Shown here piece by piece: positions 51,103 to 60,683 of a stretch of DNA of 64,000 nt. The notes beneath the pieces are model-generated. The model was not told the origin of the DNA and did no database searches. It worked only from the letters and a program-made list of their open reading frames with translations. The stretch's first letter is position 1, and each line of letters begins with the position of its first letter. The translations under genes were made by a program, and so were the position numbers. The DNA lies in assembly GCA_963422705.1 (NCBI GenBank), contig OY730443.1, forward strand, positions 682,001-746,000. Reading direction: 5' to 3'. Source of the stretch: G963422705 sp963422705 (GTDB lineage Bacteria; Poribacteria; WGA-4E; WGA-3G).

Positions 51103-54100
51103 ATGTCTTCGGAATTTGTTCATTTACATAATCACAGCGAATATAGTCTGTTGGATGGCGCATGCCGGATTGCAGACATGGTACAGTGGGCAGTCGAAAA
51201 CAGTGCGCCAGCGGTTGCCCTCACCGATCACGGGAACATGTTTGGTGCTTTGGAGCTGTACAAGCAAGCGAAAGCAGTCGGTGTGAACCCGATTGTAGGG
51301 TGTGAGGTGTATGTCGCCCCGGGTGACAGGAAAACCCGTGGCAAAGAACAAGGCAATCCGTATCATCTCACGCTCCTTGCTGAGGACGCTGCCGGCTACC
51401 AGAACCTTCTTAAACTCGTATCCCTCGGCTATACCGAGGGGTTCTACAGTAAACCGCGCATTGACATGGAAATTCTGCGAGAATATCATGGCGGAATTAT
51501 CGCGCTCACCGGATGTATACAAGGGCAGGTGCCTCAGCTCCTCTGTTCAAATAGAAGGGACGAAGCCGTCCGCAATTTCTTGGAATTGAAGGAGATTATG
51601 GGGGCGGGCAACCTCTATGTTGAAGTGCAAAATCACTATATTGCTCCGGAAACCGAGGCATACCCGTTGATGATGCAGTTAGCCAAAGAATATAACCTGC
51701 CGCTAGTGGGAACTAACGATTGCCACTACCTCCGCAAAACTCATCATCGGATGCACGATATTTTATTATGCATACAGACAAAGAAAACCGTCAACGAACC
51801 ACAGCGGATGCGTTTTGACAACCATTTCTATTTTAAAAGCGTTGATGAAATGCGGGAGGTTCTTAAAGACTATTCACCTGAAGCCATCAGTAACACGCTT
51901 GAAATTGCCAATCGTTGCAAGCTTGTCCTCGATTATGGCGAAAGTGTGATGCCGAGATATGAAGTCCCGGAAGGACATACCAACGATAGTTATCTGCGGG
52001 AACTCTGTCAGGAAGGATTGAAGCGAAAATATGGCGAACAACTCTCCCACCCCATTCGTGAACGTTTGGAGTACGAACTAAACATCATTAAAAAGACTGG
52101 GTACTCGGGGTACTTCTTGATTGTGTGGGACTATGTGAAATACGCTCATCAACAAGGGTATCCGCTTTCCGCACGGGGTTCCGCAGCGAGCAGCCTTGTC
52201 CTGTATGCCCTTGACGTCATTACTTTCAACCCTATGGATTATGACTGCCTGTTTGAAAGATTTCTAAATCTTGAACGCATTAGCCCCCCGGACATTGATA
52301 TTGACTTTGCTGACAAGGCACGCGAGCATGTTATTGATTACTTAGTTAAAAAGTATGGAGAGGCATCTGTTGGAAAAGTCGTGTCCTTTAGTACCTTAAG
52401 TGCTAAAGCGGCTATCGCTGATGTCGGGCGTGCGTTAGAAATGCCGCAGGAAAATGTCAAAAAGTTGACAACCCTGATTCCGAGCATTCCGGGTATCACG
52501 CTTGATGATGTGTTGGAACGCGTTCCGGAGTTCCAATCGCTATCGAAGGAGCCTGCTAACGTAGAGTTGATGGAACTCAGCAAAGCCGTAGAAGGCATGA
52601 AACGGCACGTTTCATGTCACGCGTCTGCCCTCGTCATTTCAAACGGCCCGTTGACAGATTATGTACCCCTCTTCAAGGATAAACATGGGCAAGTGGCCTC
52701 GCAGTTTGAAGGCAAAACCGTTGAAGATGTCGGCATTGTCAAATTTGATTCTCTCGGTGTGCGTAGTCTGACGGAGACGTACGACTGTCTAAAAATGATT
52801 GAGGATAACCATGGTATCGCCCTCAAACTGGAGGAAATCCCGTTTGACGATAAAGTCACCTATTTACTCATCAGCAAAGGATTGATTGCGGGCTTATTTC
52901 AGTTGGAAACCTCATCTGGGATGTATAGAGTCGTCACCCAATTAAGACCGGATAATTTTGAAGAATTCTCAGCAATTCCGGCGCTGTACCGTCCGGGCCC
53001 GCTTGAAAGCGGTACCATGCAGCAGTTCATCGATAGGAAAAATGGCTTGCAAAAAGTCGAGGCGATGCATCCTTTGTTGGAGGATGCGCTCAAAAACACT
53101 TACGGGGTTTGCGTTTATCAGGAACAGGTGATGCAGATTGCGCGGGATATGGCAGGATTCACGCTCGGTGAGGCGGACATTCTTCGCTCCGCCATGGGAA
53201 AAAAGAATGAGGCGCTGCTCACCGCGCAGCGTGATAAATTCGTTCACGGGGCTATCGAAAAAGGCACACCAAAGCGCGAGGCTGAAGAAGTTTTTGAACT
53301 GCTTGAGCCGTTTGCCGGCTACGCCTTCAACAAGTCGCATACTGTCGCCTATTCCATGTTGGCTTATCGAATGGCTTACCTGAAAACGCACTATCCGCAC
53401 GAATTCATGGCAGCGATGATGACGGGAGAAGCCGGCGCCTCATCGAAAATTACGCGCTACCGAAATGAATGCCGCAAACTTGCCGACTTTCTCGACGTAA
53501 AAATCAATGTGCTTCCGCCCGATGTTAACAGCAGTGATAAGGAATTCATCGTAAATCAAAACGATATCTGTTTCGGGTTAGTGGCTGTGAAAAGCGTCGG
53601 CGATGCAGCCATAGACGAGATTGTTCAAGAGAGAAAACAGAACGGCTCATTTACATCTCTACAGGACTTCTGTGAACGTGTCGATACGAAAGTTGTGAAT
53701 AAACGCGCGATTGAAAGCCTCATTATGAGCGGTGCCTTTGATTACTTGGACGGACACCGCGCACAACTCTTTGAGAATTTAGAAATTGTACTAAAAGCAT
53801 CTCAAAGCGTTCAGGCCGAACGCGAGCGGGGACAGATGAATTTGTTTGGAGATGTAGACGAAATCTCATCTACAATTACGTTCACAGATGTACCCGAATG
53901 GGAAACATCAGAACGACTTAAACGTGAGAAAGAGCAACTCGGTTTCTACGTTTCCGGGCACCCACTTGAGGAATACGACGACATTATTGAACGCTTCACC
54001 ACAGTGGATACACAGACACTTTTTGAACCGCCCATCGGAACCGAGGTATACATCGCCGGAATGATGACGGAGATGAAAATTCACGTCACCAAAAAGGGGG

Positions 54101-54624
54101 ATACCATGGCAATCGTCACACTTGAGGATTTGGACAGTGACGTTGAAGTTATCGTCTTCCCGGAAGCGTATAAGCGCTCAGTCGTAGCATTGGAGGAAGG
54201 CAACGTGGTGTGGGTGAAAGGCACGGTAAACCAAGACAATCGAAATAGCCGTGCCGCCGCCGAAGAGGAACAGGAAGTCCGAAAAATCCACGCAGAGCTG
54301 ATTACCGAGATTAAATCTGTTGTCGACGAGCAGACATCTGCCGTTGAAATTACAATCTCCGAAAAGGACGTTGACAACGTCCCAAAATTGGAAGCACTTC
54401 AGAAAATCGCGCGTAGCAGCAAAGGCGACAAGGAGCTGATTCTTCATCTCCATAGCTCGCGCTACGGCGAAGTCGTCGCGCGATGTCACTCTGACTATAG
54501 GGTGGATTATGTGCCACCGGTGATTAAACAGGTTGAAGATTTATTCGGTCCAGATTGTATCAAACCGAGTAACCGGAACAGTGGTCCTTATAGAAGGCAC
54601 ACGTCACAAATGGACTACGTTTAG
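51103..54624 (+). CDS. dnaE: DNA polymerase III alpha subunit
   Basis: A 1173-residue replicative polymerase, normal length for DnaE. The PHP domain begins FVHLHNHSEYSLLDGACRIA with the metal-binding His pair, and the palm has the catalytic Asp triad in ISPPDIDIDFADKAREHVID (about residues 395-414). The finger/thumb blocks include ARGSAASSLVLYALDVITFN, PALYRPGPLESGTMQQFIDR and AGYAFNKSHTVAYSMLAYRM. A C-terminal OB fold is present (VYIAGMMTEMKIHVTKKGDT). TGGAGG before ATG 51103 supports the start. It is divergent from the MFS transporter. Confidence 0.97.
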   Translation: MSSEFVHLHNHSEYSLLDGACRIADMVQWAVENSAPAVALTDHGNMFGALELYKQAKAVGVNPIVGCEVYVAPGDRKTRGKEQGNPYHLTLLAEDAAGYQNLLKLVSLGYTEGFYSKPRIDMEILREYHGGIIALTGCIQGQVPQLLCSNRRDEAVRNFLELKEIMGAGNLYVEVQNHYIAPETEAYPLMMQLAKEYNLPLVGTNDCHYLRKTHHRMHDILLCIQTKKTVNEPQRMRFDNHFYFKSVDEMREVLKDYSPEAISNTLEIANRCKLVLDYGESVMPRYEVPEGHTNDSYLRELCQEGLKRKYGEQLSHPIRERLEYELNIIKKTGYSGYFLIVWDYVKYAHQQGYPLSARGSAASSLVLYALDVITFNPMDYDCLFERFLNLERISPPDIDIDFADKAREHVIDYLVKKYGEASVGKVVSFSTLSAKAAIADVGRALEMPQENVKKLTTLIPSIPGITLDDVLERVPEFQSLSKEPANVELMELSKAVEGMKRHVSCHASALVISNGPLTDYVPLFKDKHGQVASQFEGKTVEDVGIVKFDSLGVRSLTETYDCLKMIEDNHGIALKLEEIPFDDKVTYLLISKGLIAGLFQLETSSGMYRVVTQLRPDNFEEFSAIPALYRPGPLESGTMQQFIDRKNGLQKVEAMHPLLEDALKNTYGVCVYQEQVMQIARDMAGFTLGEADILRSAMGKKNEALLTAQRDKFVHGAIEKGTPKREAEEVFELLEPFAGYAFNKSHTVAYSMLAYRMAYLKTHYPHEFMAAMMTGEAGASSKITRYRNECRKLADFLDVKINVLPPDVNSSDKEFIVNQNDICFGLVAVKSVGDAAIDEIVQERKQNGSFTSLQDFCERVDTKVVNKRAIESLIMSGAFDYLDGHRAQLFENLEIVLKASQSVQAERERGQMNLFGDVDEISSTITFTDVPEWETSERLKREKEQLGFYVSGHPLEEYDDIIERFTTVDTQTLFEPPIGTEVYIAGMMTEMKIHVTKKGDTMAIVTLEDLDSDVEVIVFPEAYKRSVVALEEGNVVWVKGTVNQDNRNSRAAAEEEQEVRKIHAELITEIKSVVDEQTSAVEITISEKDVDNVPKLEALQKIARSSKGDKELILHLHSSRYGEVVARCHSDYRVDYVPPVIKQVEDLFGPDCIKPSNRNSGPYRRHTSQMDYV

Positions 54625-54715
54625 AAAAGTCTGTTGCCTTCATAGCACAGCATTGGGCGGACTTCCATATCCGCTCTGATTCCGCCTAGACGGAGAAACG
54701 GCGAAGGAGTTTTTT

Positions 54716-55537
54716 ATGCAGTATCGCACACTCGGCAAAACAGGGGTTACTGTCTCAGAAATCGGGTACGGCGGTGGCAGAGTCCGCCCAACACACGATG
54801 AAACCGAACTGGTAAAGATGCTTCATCACGCGTTAGACAGCGGGCTGAACTTCTTGGATACGGCACCCACCTATGGAAACGGCTACAGTGAAACGGTTAT
54901 AGGGAAGGCGATTGCGCGACGAAGAGATGATTGCATCGTTGCCACCAAGACAGAAGCATTTGATACCGAGGGTATCCTTTCAGATGTCGAAGGTAGCTTA
55001 AAACGTCTTAATACTGACTATATTGATGTATTGCAATTCCACGGCGGTTGGTTCTACACAGAGGAGACAGAACAGATACTAACCGGCGGCGGGTTGGAAA
55101 CGTATCTGAGACTGAAAGAACACGGAACGGTACGCTGGATCGGATTTTCCGCAGACGGTCCCTCCGGTGGCGTAGAGCAACTGATTGCTACCGGCGAATT
55201 TGATATGATGCAGATACATTACAATCTGATGTACCAAAGCACCTGCGATGCCTTTGGCAACCGCGGTGTTATTCCGGATGCCGAGGCGCAAGAGATGGGC
55301 ATCGTACTGATGCGCTCCACAACGAGCAATGCCTTCCAAAACCTCAGCAGACACTGCTTCCTAACCGAGATAGCGGATGTCAATATAGATAGTTTTTTGC
55401 TAAACTATTCACTCTCCAACCCGCTGGTAGATGTTGCATTGATGAGTTTGCAAACCGTCGCCGATGTTGAGTGGACAAGCACCGTTTCTGACGATGTCGC
55501 CGCGCGCCTAGATTTGCGCGCAATTCACGGACGTTAG
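54716..55537 (+). CDS. Aldo/keto reductase
   Basis: A 273-residue AKR-family TIM barrel using NAD(P)H. It starts MQYRTLGKTGVTVSEIGYGG. The catalytic tetrad is visible: Asp and Tyr in LDTAPTYGNGYSE, Lys in IVATKTEAFD, and His in VLQFHGGW. No C-terminal Fe-S region is present. GGAG before ATG 54716 fits. It lies 91 bases after dnaE; substrate unknown. Confidence 0.92.
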   Translation: MQYRTLGKTGVTVSEIGYGGGRVRPTHDETELVKMLHHALDSGLNFLDTAPTYGNGYSETVIGKAIARRRDDCIVATKTEAFDTEGILSDVEGSLKRLNTDYIDVLQFHGGWFYTEETEQILTGGGLETYLRLKEHGTVRWIGFSADGPSGGVEQLIATGEFDMMQIHYNLMYQSTCDAFGNRGVIPDAEAQEMGIVLMRSTTSNAFQNLSRHCFLTEIADVNIDSFLLNYSLSNPLVDVALMSLQTVADVEWTSTVSDDVAARLDLRAIHGR

Positions 55538-55593
55538 ATGATGGGAGGGACGCAAGGGGCCGCAGCGATGGGGCAGTTGAACTGAATTTGCCG

Positions 55594-58299
55594 CTACGCC
55601 CCTATCCGCTGGGACGAAGTTGACAAGAAATTCCGAATCACGTAATCCAGAATTCCCCCGTGTTTGTAGTATTCCACCTCTATGGGAGAATCGATTCTAA
55701 CACGCAATTCAGTTGTGTGTGTTTCTCCGTTGGCCCTGACGATATCCATTTTTGCCATCTGCCTCGCCTGAAGGTTATCCGCGAATTGGGTGATGCTGAT
55801 AATCTCACTCCCGTCGAGGGCGAGCGTTTGCGTGTTTTCACCCGATTTAAACTGCAACGGCAAAATTCCCATTCCTATCAAGTTTGTCCGGTGAATGCGC
55901 TCGTAACTCTCTACGACGACAGCTTTAACCCCCAGAAGTTTCGGCCCTTTCGCCGCCCAGTCGCGGGAGCTTCCCATGCCGTAATCCTTTCCGGCAAAAA
56001 TTACCGTTGGCACCCTATTTTCACGGTAGTTGAGTGCTGCTTCGTAGATAGTCGTTTGGGTATTGTCCGGGTATTGCACCGTGAAGCCGCCTTCGATGTC
56101 TGGTGTCATAAGGTTTTTGACGCGACGATTGGCAAACGTTCCACGGCTCATCACCCGGTCATTTCCGCGTCTAGCGCCGTAGGTATTGAAATCGAGTGGT
56201 TCAACCCCATGTTCTTGCAAATAGTGCCCCGCCGGGCTCGCCGCTGCGATGGCACCGGCCGGTGAAATGTGGTCCGTTGTAACCGAATCCCCAAAGATGC
56301 CGAGGATACGGGCTTCAACGATATCGGAAATTGGGGCGGGTTCACGCGTAAATCCCTCGAAGAACGGTGGGTGTTGCACGTACGTGCTTTTTTCGTTCCA
56401 GGGATAAAGCATACCACTCGCGCCTAAAAGTTCTTCCCACTCCGGCGCTTGGTTTTCAATCTGCTCATACATCTGGCGGAATGTCTTTCTGTCAACGGCG
56501 GTACGAATCATATCAGCGATTTCGTGACCGGATGGCCAAATGTCGCGTAGATAGACAGGTTCGCCCGCGTCATTATATCCGAGTGGTTCTCGCGTCATGT
56601 CAACATCAATCCTGCCCGCAAGTCCGTAGGCAACAACAAGTGGTGGGGACATCAAGAAATTCGCTTTTACCTCCGGGTGCACGCGCGCCTCAAAATTTCG
56701 GTTGCCGCTTAGCACGCTGGCAGTCACAAGATTCTCTGCATCAATCGCTGCCTGAACGGTTTCGTCTAGCGGCCCACTGTTGCCGATGCAGGTTGTACAT
56801 CCGTAGCCGACGACGTTGTATCCGAGTTTTTCCAGGTAAGGTAATAGTCCTGTGTTCTGCAGATACTCTGTCACAACGCGAGAACCGGGAGCTAAACTCG
56901 TTTTTACGTAATCCGGAACGCGTAATCCTTTTTCCACCGCTTTCTTGGCGAGTAAGCCGGCACCAATCATTACCGAGGGGTTGCTAGTGTTTGTACAGCT
57001 AGTAATCGCCGAGATGGCAACTGTTCCGTGTGTGAGTGTATCGGTATCCGCTGTGTGCTTATCTGTTGAAGTTACATCGAACCCCCCTTCACGGGTAGGC
57101 TGTGTTAGGAGCTTTGTAAACGTTTGTTTTACAGCGGAGAGAGCTATCCGCTCTTGCGGCCTCCGCGGTCCGGCGACGCTTGGTTCAATGTCGCTGAGCT
57201 CAATTTCCAAGATATCGGAATAGTCAACTTCCCCAAGGCGTGGAATACCAAACAGTTCTTGCGCTTTGAGATATGCCTCTATTCGTTCGATATGTGCTTC
57301 ATCGCGGCCAGTCAGGCGTAGATATCTAATCGTTTCCGCATCAGGTGGGAAAAATCCGATGGTTGCACCGTATTCAGGGCACATGTTGGATAGGGTTGCC
57401 CTGTCGGGTAGAGAGAGTGCTTCTACACCAGGCCCGAAGAATTCCACGAATTTGTCTACGACTGCAGCAGCCCTGAGCCGTTCGGTTACAGTCAACACCA
57501 TGTCGGTTGCGGTGACGCCTTCTTGGAGTTCGCCTGTCAGGTGAACCCCTAAGACTTCCGGCGTCAGAATATAAACAGGCTGTCCGAGCATTGCAGCTTC
57601 AGCCTCAATACCTCCCACCCCCCATCCGACAATACCGAGCCCATTAATCATAGTCGTGTGTGAATCTGTGCCGACAACAGTATCCGGGTAGGTGAGTCCC
57701 CCTTCGTTCATAACCACTTGTGCGAGATATTCCAGATTAACTTGATGGACAATACCGATTGATGGGGGAATAATATTGAATTTTTCGAACGCCTGCTGTC
57801 CCCATTTCAGGAATTCGTACCGTTCTTTGTTCCGTTCAAATTCACGGCGCGTGTTGAACTGAAAAGCGTTCTCCGTGCCGTAGGCGTCCACCTGAATTGA
57901 ATGGTCAATGACGAGTTCAACAGGAACGAGCGGCTCTATCATACCGGCATCGCCACCGAGTTCAGCAACAGCGGAACGCATAGCGGCGATATCAACAACT
58001 AGTGGCACGCCTGTGAAGTCTTGTGCTACGACACGGGCGGGTTTAAAGGGAATCTCGGCTGCTTTTGGCGAATGTGCATCCCAATTTGCCAAATTTACGA
58101 TGTCTTGCTCGATGATGTGGCGTCCGTCGTTATTCCGCAATAAGGACTCTAGCAGGATTCGGATGCTGATTGGCAAAGTGTTAATTGAGCCGATACCGGC
58201 TTCCGCAAGCGCGGGGAGTGAGTAATAGTTGTAATCGACTCCTTGGCTTTCAAGGGTTCGAAATGTATTAAATGGGTTGACATGAGTCGATTGGGCCAT
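55594..58299 (-). CDS. acnA: Aconitate hydratase (AcnA type)
   Basis: About 901 residues, the monomeric AcnA/IRP-like length; it converts citrate to isocitrate through cis-aconitate. The [4Fe-4S] Cys residues lie in SAITSCTNTSNPSVMIGAGL and GCTTCIGNSGPLDETV. Other motifs are VVGTDSHTTMINGLGIVGWG and YGMGSSRDWAAKGPKLLGVK with the substrate-binding SSRDW. The N-terminal start is ambiguous: AAGGAG suits the ATG at 58299, while ATG 58329 would overlap the upstream TPR gene's stop (ATGA). Other TCA genes are not in the window. It is last in a leftward group with a TPR and a cyclase-STAND protein. Confidence 0.95.
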   Translation of the reverse strand: MAQSTHVNPFNTFRTLESQGVDYNYYSLPALAEAGIGSINTLPISIRILLESLLRNNDGRHIIEQDIVNLANWDAHSPKAAEIPFKPARVVAQDFTGVPLVVDIAAMRSAVAELGGDAGMIEPLVPVELVIDHSIQVDAYGTENAFQFNTRREFERNKERYEFLKWGQQAFEKFNIIPPSIGIVHQVNLEYLAQVVMNEGGLTYPDTVVGTDSHTTMINGLGIVGWGVGGIEAEAAMLGQPVYILTPEVLGVHLTGELQEGVTATDMVLTVTERLRAAAVVDKFVEFFGPGVEALSLPDRATLSNMCPEYGATIGFFPPDAETIRYLRLTGRDEAHIERIEAYLKAQELFGIPRLGEVDYSDILEIELSDIEPSVAGPRRPQERIALSAVKQTFTKLLTQPTREGGFDVTSTDKHTADTDTLTHGTVAISAITSCTNTSNPSVMIGAGLLAKKAVEKGLRVPDYVKTSLAPGSRVVTEYLQNTGLLPYLEKLGYNVVGYGCTTCIGNSGPLDETVQAAIDAENLVTASVLSGNRNFEARVHPEVKANFLMSPPLVVAYGLAGRIDVDMTREPLGYNDAGEPVYLRDIWPSGHEIADMIRTAVDRKTFRQMYEQIENQAPEWEELLGASGMLYPWNEKSTYVQHPPFFEGFTREPAPISDIVEARILGIFGDSVTTDHISPAGAIAAASPAGHYLQEHGVEPLDFNTYGARRGNDRVMSRGTFANRRVKNLMTPDIEGGFTVQYPDNTQTTIYEAALNYRENRVPTVIFAGKDYGMGSSRDWAAKGPKLLGVKAVVVESYERIHRTNLIGMGILPLQFKSGENTQTLALDGSEIISITQFADNLQARQMAKMDIVRANGETHTTELRVRIDSPIEVEYYKHGGILDYVIRNFLSTSSQRIGA

Positions 58300-58325
58300 C
58301 ATTTTCTCCTTATCTTGAACGTTGC

Positions 58326-60683
58326 TCATTCGGAATTGTTTTTCTGTTGTAGGCGAGTGATTTCATCAAGTTGTTGGCGAGCATAGACAGTCATTACATT
58401 TTCTGGATAGTTTGTAATCAGCGTAGTGTAAGCCGAAATTGCGTTATCAAAGTCTCCTTGCCTCTGATAAATTTCGGCGATAGCTATCAGTGCTTCCGCG
58501 GCGCGTGCGCTGTGCATGACGACAACCTGTTCGTAAGCATCAAGTGATTCGGTATCTTTGCGAATATTCCGGTAGATATTCCCGAGTAGGAGCCATATAT
58601 CGTCAATGATGAGAGCTTGTGGGTGTGTTTCAAATGTCTGCTTGCACTGCTGTATAGCGGCATCCGTTTCTCCGCTCAGATAGAGCTGTAGCACCGTTGC
58701 ATAGTCTGTGAGGGGGATTTTGAAATAATCCGGATGTGTTTGGATAAGGACAATCCGCTCCAACACGTCATTAGTTATCTCCTCAGATTTTGATATGAGG
58801 ATAACCTGTCTGTATTCCTCATCTGCTTTGTCAAAGTCGTTCGCGTAGAAGTAAGAGTCACCAAGCAGCTTGTGAGCGGTTGCCCGAAATTTATTATCAC
58901 CGGACGCGATTCGCTCAAGGATTTCTTGAGCGAGGCTATACCGCTTCAATAGGAGGTGGCACTCCGCTATCCCGAATTCAATTTTTATAAGTTGACTGGT
59001 ATTTAAACGGTATGTGAGTAATCTTTGGAATGTTATCTCGGCAGCTTTCGGTGCGCGCAAGCCTCGCAATTGCATTTGCCCGAGTCGGATTTGTGTTTGA
59101 ATAGCATCTGACAGGGGTAGAGTTGTATTGTCTTTGCCGTTCAAGAGTTCAACGGCTTCATCCCATTTCTCCATTTTCTGAAAAATCTGCGTGAGTTTGC
59201 GCTTAGCCTGCCGGTTACGTCCTTCATGCGTCGAGATTTGCGTGAGCGTTTTATAGAAATCGGTTGCTGCTGGATGTTCGCTGCGTTCTAGGAACGTCGC
59301 GTATCTATCAAGAGCTATCTCAGTGTACGTCGGATAATTTTGATGGAGTTGGCGAAATGTTTCAAGGGCGTCTTGAGGTTGTCCGTCATGAAACAGGAGT
59401 TCCGCTAACGTTAGAGTAAGGTTTACATTCCGGGGTTGCTCCCTTCGTTGTTTTTCGATGTGGGCAATGAGTTTCGCCATAATGGGATTTTTCGGTGCTT
59501 TATTGACTGCCGTATCTGTTTCGGGTTGATAAATGTCCTGCATAGCGAACAAAATCGCCTCACGCTGATTGTGTTCCATTCCAACTTTTTGTAGTGCTTC
59601 CACGTATACCATCGCTGCGTCTTCAAGAAGCCCTTGGACTTTGTAGACGGATGCTAGTTGTATATAGAGATAACTATTCTTAGGTTCTATCCGGATGGCT
59701 TGCCGGTAGGACACTATCGCTTCAGGGTACATTTTGTGTGAAAGATAGAGCATACCGAGTTGCCTATGCCGTTCTGCGATATCTGTTTCTCTGTTTACCA
59801 GTTTTTTCCATTCGGCAACCGCTTGTTTGGTTTTGCCGAGTTCGGCGTAGAGTGCGCCTAACTTCTTGCGGAGGTTTGTATTTGTATTATTTTGTTTTAG
59901 CGCATTACGATAAAGTGCTAATGCCTTAGCATGTTCGCCTTGCCGTTGATAGAGTACGCCTAATTTTTCCACAACCGTGCTGTCATTCGGATTTGTTTCC
60001 ATTCGCGCTTTAATCAATTTTTCTGCTGTCGCGTAGTCCTTATTTTGGGTATAGAGCTCAATGAGGGCGTCCTTGGCGCTTGAACGGTAAGGTGAATTTG
60101 GGAAATTGTCCAAAAAATAGCGATATGCGTCCACGGCTGCTTTGTAGTTGTTCAGTGCGTCCTCGTATTGGGCAATAAGATAGGCGGCGGTAGAAGCGAC
60201 ACTTGTGCCAGGATATTGCTTCAGAATCTGCTTGGATTGCAAAATTGCTTCCTTGAATTGATAACGTTGCCAATATAGGGCGGCAAGTCGATGCATTGCC
60301 TGTATCGCGTAGGAGCTGTTCGGATTTTCGTCAATCATCTCTTTAAAGATATTTTTGGCATCAGCATCTAGGGCACGTTTCATATAAGAGACTCCCAACC
60401 TAATTCTGATGTTACCCTTTTCATCCTGTTGAAGAGGCGCTTCTAATAACGCTTTATATGCCTGAATTGCTTCCGCGTATCGCCGTTCGTAATAGTGTTC
60501 ATTTGCTGCTTCAATCGCGTTTGACGCAATGTTAACCTGCCCAAATGCTGATGATGGTACACGTTGCCCGATAAGGAAGAACGTGAGAATAGAGATAGCG
60601 AATGGCAATTGCAGCCATCGTCGTGCGTTCTGCAACCGCAAGATAGTTGCTGGTAACGAAAAAAGGGTTATTTTCTTCATCAT
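58326..60683 (-). CDS. Exported TPR-repeat protein
   Basis: A 785-residue protein with an N-terminal hydrophobic segment (about residues 26-46, QLPFAISILTFFLIGQ) followed by some 14-18 tetratricopeptide units, e.g. ALYRNALKQNNTNTNLRKKL, AIVSYRQAIRIEPKNSYLYI and ALETFRQLHQNYPTYTEIAL. It should be a periplasmic or membrane-anchored scaffold. It overlaps the upstream cyclase-STAND gene by four bases (ATGA), and its stop reaches into the acnA start region, so the three are probably one transcript. No enzymatic domain. Confidence 0.88.
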   Translation of the reverse strand: MMKKITLFSLPATILRLQNARRWLQLPFAISILTFFLIGQRVPSSAFGQVNIASNAIEAANEHYYERRYAEAIQAYKALLEAPLQQDEKGNIRIRLGVSYMKRALDADAKNIFKEMIDENPNSSYAIQAMHRLAALYWQRYQFKEAILQSKQILKQYPGTSVASTAAYLIAQYEDALNNYKAAVDAYRYFLDNFPNSPYRSSAKDALIELYTQNKDYATAEKLIKARMETNPNDSTVVEKLGVLYQRQGEHAKALALYRNALKQNNTNTNLRKKLGALYAELGKTKQAVAEWKKLVNRETDIAERHRQLGMLYLSHKMYPEAIVSYRQAIRIEPKNSYLYIQLASVYKVQGLLEDAAMVYVEALQKVGMEHNQREAILFAMQDIYQPETDTAVNKAPKNPIMAKLIAHIEKQRREQPRNVNLTLTLAELLFHDGQPQDALETFRQLHQNYPTYTEIALDRYATFLERSEHPAATDFYKTLTQISTHEGRNRQAKRKLTQIFQKMEKWDEAVELLNGKDNTTLPLSDAIQTQIRLGQMQLRGLRAPKAAEITFQRLLTYRLNTSQLIKIEFGIAECHLLLKRYSLAQEILERIASGDNKFRATAHKLLGDSYFYANDFDKADEEYRQVILISKSEEITNDVLERIVLIQTHPDYFKIPLTDYATVLQLYLSGETDAAIQQCKQTFETHPQALIIDDIWLLLGNIYRNIRKDTESLDAYEQVVVMHSARAAEALIAIAEIYQRQGDFDNAISAYTTLITNYPENVMTVYARQQLDEITRLQQKNNSE